From Comamonadaceae bacterium (GTDB taxonomy: Bacteria > Pseudomonadota > Gammaproteobacteria > Burkholderiales > Burkholderiaceae_C), in contig JAIXWZ010000009.1 of assembly GCA_027491035.1 (NCBI GenBank), positions 1-64,000 of the forward strand: DNA of 64,000 nucleotides. The letters are read 5' to 3'. Each line of letters begins with the position of its first letter. Position 1 is the stretch's first letter. This document shows positions 1 to 18,022 of this stretch, piece by piece. A program made the translations under genes and the position numbers. The notes beneath the pieces were generated by a model that had not been told where the DNA came from, ran no database searches, and saw only the letters and a program-made list of their open reading frames with translations.

Positions 1-35
1 ATGTCGCTGGCGCATGGACCCGTAAGGAGCAAGCA

Positions 36-467
36 ATGGCGAAGAAAATCGTCGGCTTCATCAAGCTGCAAGTGCCAGCTGGTAAGGCCAACCCATCCCC
101 CCCGATCGGCCCGGCCCTGGGTCAGCGCGGCCTGAACATCATGGAGTTCTGCAAGGCATTCAATGCGCAGACCCAAGGTGTTGAGCCCGGCCTGCCACTG
201 CCAGTGGTGATCACTGCATTTGCCGACAAGTCCTTCACCTTCATCATCAAGACGCCGCCGGCGACCACCTTGATCAAGAAGGCGATCAAGCTCGACAAGG
301 GCTCGTCCACGCCGCATTCGGCCAAGGTCGGCAAGATCACCCGTGCCCAGCTCGAGGAAATCGCCAAGACCAAGATGAAAGATATGACCGCTGCCGATCT
401 CGATGCTGCTGTGCGCACGATCGCCGGTTCGGCCCGCTCGATGGGCGTGACTGTGGAGGGCGTGTAA
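36..467 (+). CDS. rplK: 50S ribosomal protein L11
   Basis: Protein [43 protein letters not shown] is classic L11; AAGGAG ribosome-binding site upstream; followed by L1. Confidence 0.98.
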   Translation: MAKKIVGFIKLQVPAGKANPSPPIGPALGQRGLNIMEFCKAFNAQTQGVEPGLPLPVVITAFADKSFTFIIKTPPATTLIKKAIKLDKGSSTPHSAKVGKITRAQLEEIAKTKMKDMTAADLDAAVRTIAGSARSMGVTVEGV

Positions 468-1163
468 ATGTCTAAGCTCACCAAGAAACAAAAAGCCTTT
501 GAAGGCAAGGTCGACAGCAACAAGCTGTACCCGCTGGCTGACGCACTGGCTATCGTCAAGGAATGCGCCACCGCGAAATTCGATGAATCCATCGACGTGG
601 CTGTGCAGCTGGGCGTGGATGCCAAGAAGTCCGACCAAGTGGTGCGCGGTGCGGTGGTGCTGCCCAACGGCACGGGCAAGACCAAGCGCGTGGCCGTGTT
701 TGCCCAAGGTGCGAAAGCCGATGAGGCCCGCGCCGCCGGCGCCGACATCGTGGGCATGGACGACTTGGCTGCCGAGGTCAAAGCCGGAAAGATGGACTTT
801 GACGTGGTGATTGCCTCGCCTGACGCCATGCGCGTGGTGGGTACGCTCGGTCAGGTGCTCGGCCCGCGCGGCCTGATGCCCAACCCCAAGGTCGGCACGG
901 TCACCCCTGACGTCGCCACGGCTGTGAAGAACGCCAAGGCCGGTCAGGTGCAGTTTCGCGTGGACAAGGGCGGCATCATTCACTCCACGATCGGCCGTCG
1001 CTCGTTCGACACCGACAAGCTCAAGGGCAACCTGGCAGCCCTGGTCGATGCGCTCAACAAGGCCAAGCCGGCCTCGAGCAAAGGCATCTACCTGCGCAAG
1101 GTGGCCGTGTCTTCGACCATGGGCGTGGGCGTTCGCGTCGACACCCAGACCCTGGTCGGCTAA
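468..1163 (+). CDS. rplA: 50S ribosomal protein L1
   Basis: L1 motif [22 protein letters not shown]; immediately downstream of rplK. Confidence 0.98.
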   Translation: MSKLTKKQKAFEGKVDSNKLYPLADALAIVKECATAKFDESIDVAVQLGVDAKKSDQVVRGAVVLPNGTGKTKRVAVFAQGAKADEARAAGADIVGMDDLAAEVKAGKMDFDVVIASPDAMRVVGTLGQVLGPRGLMPNPKVGTVTPDVATAVKNAKAGQVQFRVDKGGIIHSTIGRRSFDTDKLKGNLAALVDALNKAKPASSKGIYLRKVAVSSTMGVGVRVDTQTLVG

Positions 1164-1409
1164 GAGATCTCAAGGGTCTCGCAAGAGGCCCTTGGATGTG
1201 GTGGGCTGTCCGCACGCAAGCGCGGGCAGGTCATCCAAGACCGCTGGCGTGTCACCCGCAAGGTGACACTTAATCGAGAAAGCCAGCGCAGATGGCGGTC
1301 CCGCTGCTTGAAGGTTTTTGCAAGGAAATCCGAAACAGTTCGTCGCTGCATGAAGAAAGGCGTGTCCCCCGTGCTTCAAGCCAGGGACACATTTTTGAAG
1401 GAGTAGACC
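1164..1409 (+). promoter_or_regulatory. Ribosomal protein L10 leader (autoregulatory mRNA leader), approximate extent
   Basis: 246-nt structured gap between rplA and rplJ with nested inverted repeats (for example gtgtcacccgcaaggtgacac and gctggc...gccagc), in the canonical position of the L10 leader. Confidence 0.6.
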
Positions 1410-1910
1410 TTGAGTCTCAATCGCAGTGAGAAGCAGGCGGTCATCGATGAGGTGACTGCACTGGCCGCTCAAGCTCAGACGCTCGTGATGGCGGAATACC
1501 GTGGCATCACGGTCGCTGACATGACCCGGCTGCGCAGCCAAGCCCGCGAAAAAGGCGTGAACCTGAGTGTGTTGAAAAACACCCTGGCTCGCCGCGCGGT
1601 CACTGGCAGCGCTTTCGAAGTCGTGTCCGGCCAGATGACCGGCCCGCTCATCTACGGCTTTTCTGCCGATGCCGTCGCCGCCGCCAAGGTGGTCAGCGAC
1701 TTCGCCAAGACCAACGACAAGCTGGTCATTCGTGGCGGTGCATTTGCAGGCAAGGCCCTGGACGTCAACGGCGTCAAGCAGTTGGCCAACATCCCCTCCA
1801 AAGAGGTGTTGCTGGCCCAGTTGTGTGGCTTGCTCATGTCGCCGATGTCCCGCACCGCTGTGGTGCTGGGCGCGCTGGCGGCCAAAAAAGGTGAAGCGGC
1901 TGCCGCCTGA
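1410..1910 (+). CDS. rplJ: 50S ribosomal protein L10; TTG start
   Basis: [42 protein letters not shown]; starts with TTG preceded by GAAGGAG. Confidence 0.97.
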   Translation: MSLNRSEKQAVIDEVTALAAQAQTLVMAEYRGITVADMTRLRSQAREKGVNLSVLKNTLARRAVTGSAFEVVSGQMTGPLIYGFSADAVAAAKVVSDFAKTNDKLVIRGGAFAGKALDVNGVKQLANIPSKEVLLAQLCGLLMSPMSRTAVVLGALAAKKGEAAAA

Positions 1911-1963
1911 TCGGTGCGCAGCCCCTGTGTTCAAACCCATTGTTTTGGAATTAGGAAATCAAA

Positions 1964-2344
<381 letters not shown>

Positions 2345-2359
2345 TTCTTGCGCCCGCAG

Positions 2360-2393
2360 GGCTGGAGGTGCCGGTTCGGGCCTCCAGCCTTTT
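2360..2393 (+). terminator. Attenuator/partial terminator hairpin in the rplL-rpoB spacer
   Basis: Perfect 9-bp stem GGCTGGAGG / CCTCCAGCC followed by TTTT. Confidence 0.7.
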
Positions 2394-2614
2394 GCGCCTT
2401 CAGAGCGCACCCTCAAGCCGGTTTGCCCCAAGCCCGCTTAAGAGTGTTTTCTGACCCCGACTGCAGAAAACGCCTTGGTTCGGGCGATGCGCAAGGCATC
2501 GCCGTCCGCCATCGGTTGGTAGTGGCCAACCACCAAGTCTGAGCCCGTCTCAGGGCTCACGACAGTCGCCAGAGCCCCGACCGTTTCATCTCGTCCCCTT
2601 CAAGCGGAGAACTC

Positions 2615-6727
<4,113 letters not shown>

Positions 6728-6730
6728 CAC

Positions 6731-6805
6731 CCCCCTGTGCCGCTTTGCGGCTTCCCCCCCAGGGGGACAACACCTGCGGCCCGGCAGAGCCGGTTCCGCG
6801 GTGTT
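6731..6805. repeat. Two adjacent GC-rich hairpins in the rpoB-rpoC spacer, REP-like intergenic element
   Basis: CCCCCTG...CAGGGGG (6731-6737/6760-6766) with inner GCCGC-TTT-GCGGC, then AACACC...GGTGTT (6769-6774/6800-6805) with inner CCGGC/GCCGG. Confidence 0.6.
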
Positions 6806-6871
6806 CACTGTCAACAGCCATTGCCCAGCACCTCTGACAGGGTGCAACCGTTTTTTTAGAGGAACTTCGCC

Positions 6872-11086
<4,215 letters not shown>

Positions 11087-11118
11087 TCGACAAGGGGCCC
11101 CTTTGGGGGCCTTGCGTC

Positions 11119-11156
11119 AAAAAAAGCCTCGCTCGACTTCGAGCGGGGCTTTTTTG
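11119..11156 (+). terminator. Rho-independent terminator downstream of rpoC
   Basis: AAAAAAGCCTCGCTCGACTTCGAGCGGGGCTTTTTT: long stem followed by a T-run. Confidence 0.9.
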
Positions 11157-11284
11157 TTCGCGCCGCTTGCAATAGGCTACAGTGAATAGACCATGCGCTG
11201 TTTAGGCACGGCTTGCCACCTCATCCCCCCGCCCAGCCGGTGCGCGCCCCAGGGCGACGCGCAGGCCGCGCGCGCCGCCCTGCA

Positions 11285-11857
11285 ATGACCACCACCGCTC
11301 TGGGCGTCTTGCTGGCGCTGCTGCTTTTTTGGGCGGTGGGCGCGCACAACAGGCTGGTTCGGCTCAACCATGTGGTGGCCGCTTGCCACGAGCCGATCGA
11401 TGCCCAACTGCGTCTGCGCCAGCAGGTGCTGCAGCAACTGCTGCAGATGAGCCGATCTCTGGAGCCTGCGGCGGCCTTGGCCGCCTCGGTGGCAGCCATG
11501 CAGGGGGCCATTGACGCCCTGGCCCAACGGCCGTCGGCGGCGGCCCCCCTGGAGCGGGTGCTCAAGGCCCACCGACAGCTCGACCTGAGCCTGGCCGAGC
11601 TGTGGGTTTGCGCGCAGCTGAGCCAGCACGCTGGCTCCGATCCTGCCTTCGCGCAGGCTGCGCAGGCCCTGGATCATGTGCAGGATCGGCTGACCCTGCT
11701 GATCGAGCCTCACCAGAGCAGCGTCAGCGCCTTCAATCAGGCGGTGCAGGAGTGGCCTGCCCGGCTGCTGGTGCCACTGTCTTCGCTCAAACCCCTGCCC
11801 AGCTTGCAGCCTCTGGCTCAGGGGGTGGCTGCGCAGGCGTGGCGCGCCTTTGGTTAG
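11285..11857 (+). CDS. LemA-like membrane-anchored protein
   Basis: N-terminal TM helix followed by NRLVRLNHVVAACHEPIDAQLRLRQQVLQQLLQ, LemA-like architecture. Confidence 0.65.
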   Translation: MTTTALGVLLALLLFWAVGAHNRLVRLNHVVAACHEPIDAQLRLRQQVLQQLLQMSRSLEPAAALAASVAAMQGAIDALAQRPSAAAPLERVLKAHRQLDLSLAELWVCAQLSQHAGSDPAFAQAAQALDHVQDRLTLLIEPHQSSVSAFNQAVQEWPARLLVPLSSLKPLPSLQPLAQGVAAQAWRAFG

Positions 11858-12055
11858 CCTTTTCGCGATCCCTTTCGCGATACCTTTGGCCGGCGTTCGC
11901 ATCGGCCGCGCTGGTGGATTACCCGGTCATTGCTGAGGTGGCTTGCGGATATAGTTGGCAGTGCGGGCCGCGCCGCTGTGAGGGCGAGCGATCGAGCAGG
12001 TCCGCGTTTGCAGGGCAGCCCTGATCCGACGGGCCCAATCAAAGGAGACGCATCC

Positions 12056-12388
12056 ATGATGATTTCACGCTTTCGGCCAGCTGCACTGGCCTGCTTCATC
12101 GGCTTGGCCGCTGGCGCTGCCTTCGCCCAGGGGGCCTCGCCTCAGGAGGCGCTTTACATCAAGTCCTTGGCCGCCACCTGTGCCAACTGCCATGGCACGG
12201 CTGGTCAGGCGGTGGCCGGCTCGGCCAACGCGAGCCTGGCTGGACGCAGCAAGGACGACCTCGTCACGCAGATGAAGGCCTTCAAGAGCGGCGCTCGCCC
12301 TGCCACGGTCATGCACCAGCTGGCCAAAGGCTACAGCGACGCCCAGATCGAGGTCATCGCCGCCTACTTTGCAGCGCAAAAGAAATAA
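12056..12388 (+). CDS. c-type cytochrome, candidate cytochrome subunit of flavocytochrome c sulfide dehydrogenase
   Basis: Signal peptide plus a single CANCH heme site; AAAGGAG RBS; immediately upstream of an FccB-like flavoprotein. Confidence 0.8.
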   Translation: MMISRFRPAALACFIGLAAGAAFAQGASPQEALYIKSLAATCANCHGTAGQAVAGSANASLAGRSKDDLVTQMKAFKSGARPATVMHQLAKGYSDAQIEVIAAYFAAQKK

Positions 12389-12398
12389 GGAGCCGTCC

Positions 12399-13688
12399 AT
12401 GAAGTCGCAACACATTTCTCGCCGCGGCGTGCTGCACAGCGCCGCTGCCTTGAGCTTGCTGGGCCTGACGGGCTGCGCCACCACCTCGATCCCGCAGCGC
12501 GCCAAGGTGGTCGTGGTCGGTGGCGGTTACGGCGGCGCCACCGCTGCCAAGTATGTGCGTTGGCTGTCGGACTACAAGATCGACGTGGTGCTGATCGAGC
12601 CGCAGGAGGCCTTCATCTCCTGCCCGATCTCCAACCTGGTGCTCTCGGGCGTCAAGCAGATGGCCGACATCACCACGCCCTATTCTGCGCTGTCCAAGCG
12701 CCACGGGGTCACCGTGGTCAAGGACATCGCCAAGAGCATTGACACCCGGGCCAAGACGGTCACCCTCGGTGGCGGCGCGACCATCGGCTACGACAAGCTC
12801 ATCGTCTCGCCCGGCATCGACCTGCAGTACGACACCATCGAGGGCCTGCGCGCGGCCAACGCCTCAGGCCAGATTCTGCAGGCCTGGAAGGCCGGCCCCG
12901 AGACCGTGGCCCTGCGCCGCCAGCTCGAAGCCATGCCCGATGGCGGCGTGTTTGCCATCACCATCCCCGAAGCGCCCTACCGCTGCCCGCCCGGACCCTA
13001 CGAGCGTGCCAGCGTGGTGGCCGGCTACCTCAAGGCCAACAAGCCGCGCAGCAAGGTGCTCATCCTCGATGCCAATCAGGACGTGACCTCCAAGGGGCCG
13101 CTGTTCAAGCGCGTCTGGAACGAGCAGTACAAGGGCATCTTGGAGTACCGTGCGCAGCACAAGGTCACGGCCGTCGATGCCAAGGCCGGCGTCATCAAGT
13201 TTGACGTGCAGGAAGACGTCAAGGCCCAGGTGCTCAATGTGCTGCCGGCCATGCGCGCCGGAGCGATTGCGGTGCAGACCGGGCTCAACAACTTGGGCAG
13301 CAACCGCTGGTGCGGCGTGAACTATCTGAACTTCGAGTCCACCGTGGCCAAGGACGTGCATGTGCTGGGCGACTCGATTCAGATCGCACCGGCCATGCCC
13401 AAGAGCGGGCACATGGCCAACAGCCACGGCAAGGTGGCCGCTGCGGCCATCGTGGCCGAGCTGTCGGGCTGGCCGATCAACCCGGCGCCCATGCTTACCA
13501 ACACCTGCTACAGCTTTATCGACCCCAAGATGGCGATCCACGTGGCCAGCGTGCACGAGTACGTGGCTGCCGAGAAGACCTTCAAGACCGTGGCAGGCTC
13601 CGGGGGCGTGAGCACCGGGCCGACCGAGCTTGAAGGCGTCTATGCGCTGAGCTGGGCCAGCAACATCTGGGCCGATAGCCTGTCTTGA
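12399..13688 (+). CDS. FccB/SoxF-like flavoprotein (flavocytochrome c sulfide dehydrogenase flavin subunit) with Tat/lipobox-like signal
   Basis: SRRGVLHSAAALSLLGLTGC leader, FAD motif VVVGGGYGGATAAKYVR, ISCPISNLVLSG and C-terminal SWASNIWADSLS; adjacent to a c-type cytochrome. Confidence 0.82.
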   Translation: MKSQHISRRGVLHSAAALSLLGLTGCATTSIPQRAKVVVVGGGYGGATAAKYVRWLSDYKIDVVLIEPQEAFISCPISNLVLSGVKQMADITTPYSALSKRHGVTVVKDIAKSIDTRAKTVTLGGGATIGYDKLIVSPGIDLQYDTIEGLRAANASGQILQAWKAGPETVALRRQLEAMPDGGVFAITIPEAPYRCPPGPYERASVVAGYLKANKPRSKVLILDANQDVTSKGPLFKRVWNEQYKGILEYRAQHKVTAVDAKAGVIKFDVQEDVKAQVLNVLPAMRAGAIAVQTGLNNLGSNRWCGVNYLNFESTVAKDVHVLGDSIQIAPAMPKSGHMANSHGKVAAAAIVAELSGWPINPAPMLTNTCYSFIDPKMAIHVASVHEYVAAEKTFKTVAGSGGVSTGPTELEGVYALSWASNIWADSLS

Positions 13689-15055
13689 AGCCCCAGCCAG
13701 CCCGGCCTGCACCGCCGGCGCTGGCCTTGAGCGTGACCGAATCCGCACCGGCCTTGTGGCAGCAGTTGCAGGCCACCGCGGCGGTGGTGGCCGGGGTGCG
13801 GGCCGGCCGCTCAAGCACCGCCGAGTTGGCGCAGGTCGACGCACGTTTGCGCGCCGGCGTGCAGGCGCTGTCGCTGCAGGTGCTGCGCTCGCTGGGCCTG
13901 GCGCAGGCGCTGCGCGAGCAACTCGCGCGCCGCCCGCCGCCGCCGCAGGCTGACGCGCTGCTGTGCACGGCGCTGGCGCTGCAAGCCAGCGCCGATCCCA
14001 TGTATGCGTCGCACACCCTGGTCAGCCAGGCGGTGGAGGCGGCCAAGCGCACGCCGCAAATTGCGTATCAGGCCGCATTTATCAACGGCTGTCTGCGCCG
14101 CTTTCTGCGCGAGCAGCCGGCGCTGCTGGCTCAGGCCCAGCAAGGCGAGACGGCACTTTGGAACCACCCGGCCTGGTGGATCGAGCGGTTGCGCCAGGAC
14201 CACCCCCAAGCCTGGCAGGCGGTGCTGAGCGCCGGCCAGCAGCGCGCTCCCATCGTGCTGCGCGTCAACGAGCGCCAACTGCCGCGCCAGCGTTATTTGC
14301 AGGTCCTTGCCGATGCCGGCGTGGCCGCCAGTGCGGTGGCCCGCTGCGGCGTGCTGCTCGAGCGCTCACAGCCGGTTCAGAGCCTGCCCGGTTATGCGCA
14401 GGGCTGGTTTTCGGTGCAGGACGCGGCGGCGCAGTTGGCCGCGCCCCTGCTGCTCGATGGCCTCGTGCCGGCTGACGGCGAGCGCTTGCGCCTGCTCGAC
14501 GCCTGCGCCGCGCCGGGCGGCAAGACGGCCCATCTGCTCGAGCTGGCGCAGGCCGACGTGTTGGCCTTGGACGCCGATGCCGTGCGGGCCGAGCGCATCG
14601 GCGAGAACCTGGCGCGCCTGCAGCTTCAGGCGCGCATCGAGGTGGCCGATGCCGCCGAGCCCGCGCGGTGGTGGGATGGCCGCGCTTTTGACGCCATCTT
14701 GCTCGATGCGCCGTGTACCGCTTCGGGCATCGTGCGCCGCCATCCCGACGTGCGCTGGCTGCGGCGTGCCCAGGACATCGATGCGCTTGCGGGCCAGCAA
14801 AGACGGCTGCTGCACGCGTTGTGGCCGCTGGTGCGCCCTGGCGGGCGGCTGCTGTACTGCACCTGTTCGGTCTTCAAGGCCGAGGGCCAGGTGCAGGTGC
14901 AGGCGTTTCTTGCACGCCACAAGGACGCCCATTTGATGCCCTCGCCAGGCCATTTGTTGCCCGATGCAGCCGCCGCCAGCGGGCACATGCCGGACAATCC
15001 CGGGGGTGAGCACGATGGTTTCTTTTACGCCCTGCTGCAAAAGGGGCTGGGCTGA
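13685..15055 (+). CDS. rsmB: 16S rRNA (cytosine967-C5)-methyltransferase
   Basis: NusB-like N-terminus, SAM motif DACAAPGGKTAHLLEL, catalytic DAPCTASG and CTCS. Confidence 0.93.
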   Translation: MKPQPARPAPPALALSVTESAPALWQQLQATAAVVAGVRAGRSSTAELAQVDARLRAGVQALSLQVLRSLGLAQALREQLARRPPPPQADALLCTALALQASADPMYASHTLVSQAVEAAKRTPQIAYQAAFINGCLRRFLREQPALLAQAQQGETALWNHPAWWIERLRQDHPQAWQAVLSAGQQRAPIVLRVNERQLPRQRYLQVLADAGVAASAVARCGVLLERSQPVQSLPGYAQGWFSVQDAAAQLAAPLLLDGLVPADGERLRLLDACAAPGGKTAHLLELAQADVLALDADAVRAERIGENLARLQLQARIEVADAAEPARWWDGRAFDAILLDAPCTASGIVRRHPDVRWLRRAQDIDALAGQQRRLLHALWPLVRPGGRLLYCTCSVFKAEGQVQVQAFLARHKDAHLMPSPGHLLPDAAAASGHMPDNPGGEHDGFFYALLQKGLG

Positions 15056-15692
15056 GCGCGGTCGGTTTAGCGTGCTGCGCGGCGCGCTGGCGTTCCTTTT
15101 GCTGTGGCTGGGCCTGCTGGCCGCGCCGACGCGGGCGGCCGAGGTCAGCCAGTTGCGTGTGGAGCGGATCGACGATGGCATCTACCTGAGTGCGAGCCTG
15201 CAGCTCGAGGTGCCCCAGCCGGTCGAAGACGCCCTGCTCAAGGGCATTGCCCTCATCTTTGTCGCCGAGGTCGACATCTACCGCGAACGCTGGTACTGGA
15301 CCGACAAGCGCATCGTGCAGGCCAGCCGCAGCATGCGCCTGGCCTACCAGCCTTTGACGCGGCGCTGGCGCCTGAGCCTGGGCGGCGTTGACAGCAGCGC
15401 CCAGGGCGCCCGGGTCAACCTGGTGCAGCAATTTGACAGCCTCAATGAAGCCGTGTCGGCCCTCGAGAGCCTGGCCCGCTGGCGCATCGCCGATGCGGCC
15501 GACATCGAGCCGGGCACGGCGCATGTGATGGACTTTCGCTTCCGGCTCGACCCGGGCCAACTCCCCCGGCCGTTTCAGATTGGCATTGCCGGACAGAAAG
15601 ACTGGCAGATCGTCGCCGAGCGGCGCCAGAGCCTGCGCCTGCCCCCTGTGCGTCGCGCGGGCGAGCCCGGCGCCGAAGGCGGCCGTCCGTGA
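15015..15692 (+). CDS. DUF4390 domain-containing protein
   Basis: Signal peptide then SQLRVERIDDGIYLSASLQLEVPQPVEDALLKGIALIFVAEVDIYRERWYWTDK; between rsmB and the NtrY-like kinase. Confidence 0.8.
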   Translation: MVSFTPCCKRGWAERGRFSVLRGALAFLLLWLGLLAAPTRAAEVSQLRVERIDDGIYLSASLQLEVPQPVEDALLKGIALIFVAEVDIYRERWYWTDKRIVQASRSMRLAYQPLTRRWRLSLGGVDSSAQGARVNLVQQFDSLNEAVSALESLARWRIADAADIEPGTAHVMDFRFRLDPGQLPRPFQIGIAGQKDWQIVAERRQSLRLPPVRRAGEPGAEGGRP

Positions 15693-17965
15693 GCAGCCCC
15701 ATGTCGCCCCCATTTCTTGCTGCCCGGCCCTGGCGCTGGGCGGTGGGCATCGGCCTGGGGGTGGTTGCTGCACTGAGCCTGGTGCTGCTGTTCATGCTGG
15801 CCCAGGCCACGGGCAACCGTGAACTCTACGAGCGCTACTACGGCATCTTGTTTGTGCTCAATGTGGCCGTGGCCAGCTTGCTTGCGCTGGTGATCGTCTG
15901 GGCGCTGGTGCGCATGGGCCTGCGGCTCAAGCGCGGCAAATTCGGCAGCCGCCTGCTGCTCAAGCTGGCGGCCATCTTCGCGGTGGTCGGTCTGCTGCCG
16001 GGGCTGATGATCTACGTGGTGTCCTACCAGTTTGTCTCGCGCTCGATCGAGAGCTGGTTTGATGTGCGCGTCGAAAGCGCCCTGGCCTCTGGCCTGCAGC
16101 TCGGACGCGTCACGCTCGAGCGTGTGGCTCTGGACCTGGGCAACCGCACCAAGCTGCAGGCCGATCAACTGGCCCAGGCACCCGAGGCCGTCGCTGGCCT
16201 GGGCCTGGAGCGCCTGCGCCAGCAACTGGGCGTGCGCGAGCTGGCCTTGTGGAGCAGCGCCGGCCAGCTCGTGGCCAGCGCCAGCGACGCCCGGGGCGTG
16301 CTGCTGAGTCAACCCGAACGCCCGAGCGGGCAGCAGATGCGGCTGGCGCGCAGCCAGGGGGTGGTCACCCAGATCGATGGGCTCGACGATGCGTCGCCGG
16401 CGGCCTCCGGGGTCGTGCCGCGCGCCCGGGTGAGGGCGCTGGCGCTGGTGAGCAGCAGCAACCTCGACCTGGGCGGCAGCTCGCGCTATCTGCAGGCCAT
16501 CGAAGAGCTGTCCCCCGATCTGGTGGCCAATGCGCTGGCGGTACAAGAGGCCAACCGCGAGTACCAGGAGCGTGCTCTGGCCCGCGGCGGCCTGCGCCGT
16601 ATGTACATCGGCACGCTCACCCTGACGCTTTTTCTGGCCGTGTTTGGAGCTATTTTGCTGGCGGTGATTCTGGGCACCCAGTTGGCCAAACCGCTGCTGC
16701 TGCTGGCCGAAGGCGTGCGCCAGGTGGCTCGCGGTGACCTGCGGCCCAAGGTGGCGCTGCAAACGCGCGACGAGCTCGGTGGCCTCACGCGCTCATTTGC
16801 CGACATGACCGAGCAGCTGGCCGATGCCCGCAATGCGGTGCAGGTCAGCATGGGCGAGCTCGACGCCGCGCGGGCGAGCCTGCAGACCATCCTGGACAAC
16901 CTGACCGCTGGCGTGATGGTGCTCGATGCGCAGGGCCGCATCGTCTCAAGCAACCCAGGGGCGACCCGCATCCTGCGCGCCCCGCTGGCCGCCCATGTGG
17001 GCAGCTTGCTCACCCAAGTGCCTGGCCTGGAGGGCTTTGGTGAGGGCGTGCAGGCGCAGTTTGAGTCCTACCTGCGCGAGCAGGCCGCCCACGGTCTGGA
17101 GCACTGGCAGCAATCGTTTGAGCTGCATGGCGCCGCGGGCGGCGCCAGCGACAGCACCGTCACCCTGATTGCGCGCGGCGCCCGCATGCCCGGCACCGAA
17201 GACTGCCTGCTCGTTTTTGACGACGTCACCGACGTGGTGTCGGCCCAGCGCGCCCAGGCCTGGGGCGAGGTGGCGCGCCGCCTGGCCCATGAAATCAAGA
17301 ATCCGCTCACGCCGATTCAGCTGTCGGCCGAGCGCCTGGAGCGCAGGCTCGCCCACAAGCTCGAGCCGCCCGAGGAGCAGGTGCTGGCCAAGTCGGTCAA
17401 GACCATCGTCGACCAGGTCGATGCCATGAAGCGGCTGGTCAACGAGTTTCGTGATTTTGGCCGGCTCCCCGCGGCCGAGCTCAAGGCGGTCGACCTCAAC
17501 GCCCTGGTCAGCGACGTGATGCAGCTGTACCCGCACGATGGCGGCGGCGTGCCCATCCGCATCGAGCTCGACCCCCAAGTGCCGCGCGTGCGCGGCGACG
17601 CCCAGCAGCTGCGCCAGGTGATCCACAACTTGCTGCAAAACGCGCAGGACGCGCACGAGGGCAAGAGCTTTGCTCCCGGCCAGCCGGGCCCCGACGTGCT
17701 GCTGCAAACCGAATACGCGGCCGCCAGCCGCCGGGTGCGCCTGATCGTGCGCGATCGGGGCACCGGCTTTCCCGATCACATCCTCAAGCGCGCCTTCGAG
17801 CCCTATGCCACCACCAAAGCCAAAGGCACGGGGCTGGGGCTGGCGGTGGTCAAGAAAATTGCCGATGAGCACCACGCGCGCATTGATGTCAGCAACCGGG
17901 TCAGCGAGGGCGTGCTGCAAGGCGCGCAAGTCTCGCTATCATTCCCCACTGAGCCGGTCTCCTGA
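15689..17965 (+). CDS. NtrY-like sensor histidine kinase (GTG at 15689 or ATG at 15701)
   Basis: N-terminal TM helices, HAMP, PAS, H-box AHEIKNPLTPIQLSAERLERRL, ATPase motifs LLQNAQDAHEG and GTGLGLAVVKKI. Confidence 0.9.
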   Translation: MSSPMSPPFLAARPWRWAVGIGLGVVAALSLVLLFMLAQATGNRELYERYYGILFVLNVAVASLLALVIVWALVRMGLRLKRGKFGSRLLLKLAAIFAVVGLLPGLMIYVVSYQFVSRSIESWFDVRVESALASGLQLGRVTLERVALDLGNRTKLQADQLAQAPEAVAGLGLERLRQQLGVRELALWSSAGQLVASASDARGVLLSQPERPSGQQMRLARSQGVVTQIDGLDDASPAASGVVPRARVRALALVSSSNLDLGGSSRYLQAIEELSPDLVANALAVQEANREYQERALARGGLRRMYIGTLTLTLFLAVFGAILLAVILGTQLAKPLLLLAEGVRQVARGDLRPKVALQTRDELGGLTRSFADMTEQLADARNAVQVSMGELDAARASLQTILDNLTAGVMVLDAQGRIVSSNPGATRILRAPLAAHVGSLLTQVPGLEGFGEGVQAQFESYLREQAAHGLEHWQQSFELHGAAGGASDSTVTLIARGARMPGTEDCLLVFDDVTDVVSAQRAQAWGEVARRLAHEIKNPLTPIQLSAERLERRLAHKLEPPEEQVLAKSVKTIVDQVDAMKRLVNEFRDFGRLPAAELKAVDLNALVSDVMQLYPHDGGGVPIRIELDPQVPRVRGDAQQLRQVIHNLLQNAQDAHEGKSFAPGQPGPDVLLQTEYAAASRRVRLIVRDRGTGFPDHILKRAFEPYATTKAKGTGLGLAVVKKIADEHHARIDVSNRVSEGVLQGAQVSLSFPTEPVS

Positions 17966-18022
17966 AGGCCAACTCAGTCAGCCGAGCGCACTGCAACAAC
18001 AGGTGATCAACGGGACAGCTCC

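Noticed and set aside
11092-11115. Additional hairpin CAAGGGGCCCCTTTGGGGGCCTTG just before the rpoC terminator
   Set aside because: Imperfect and without its own T-run; probably part of the normal 3' end of the operon rather than a separate element.
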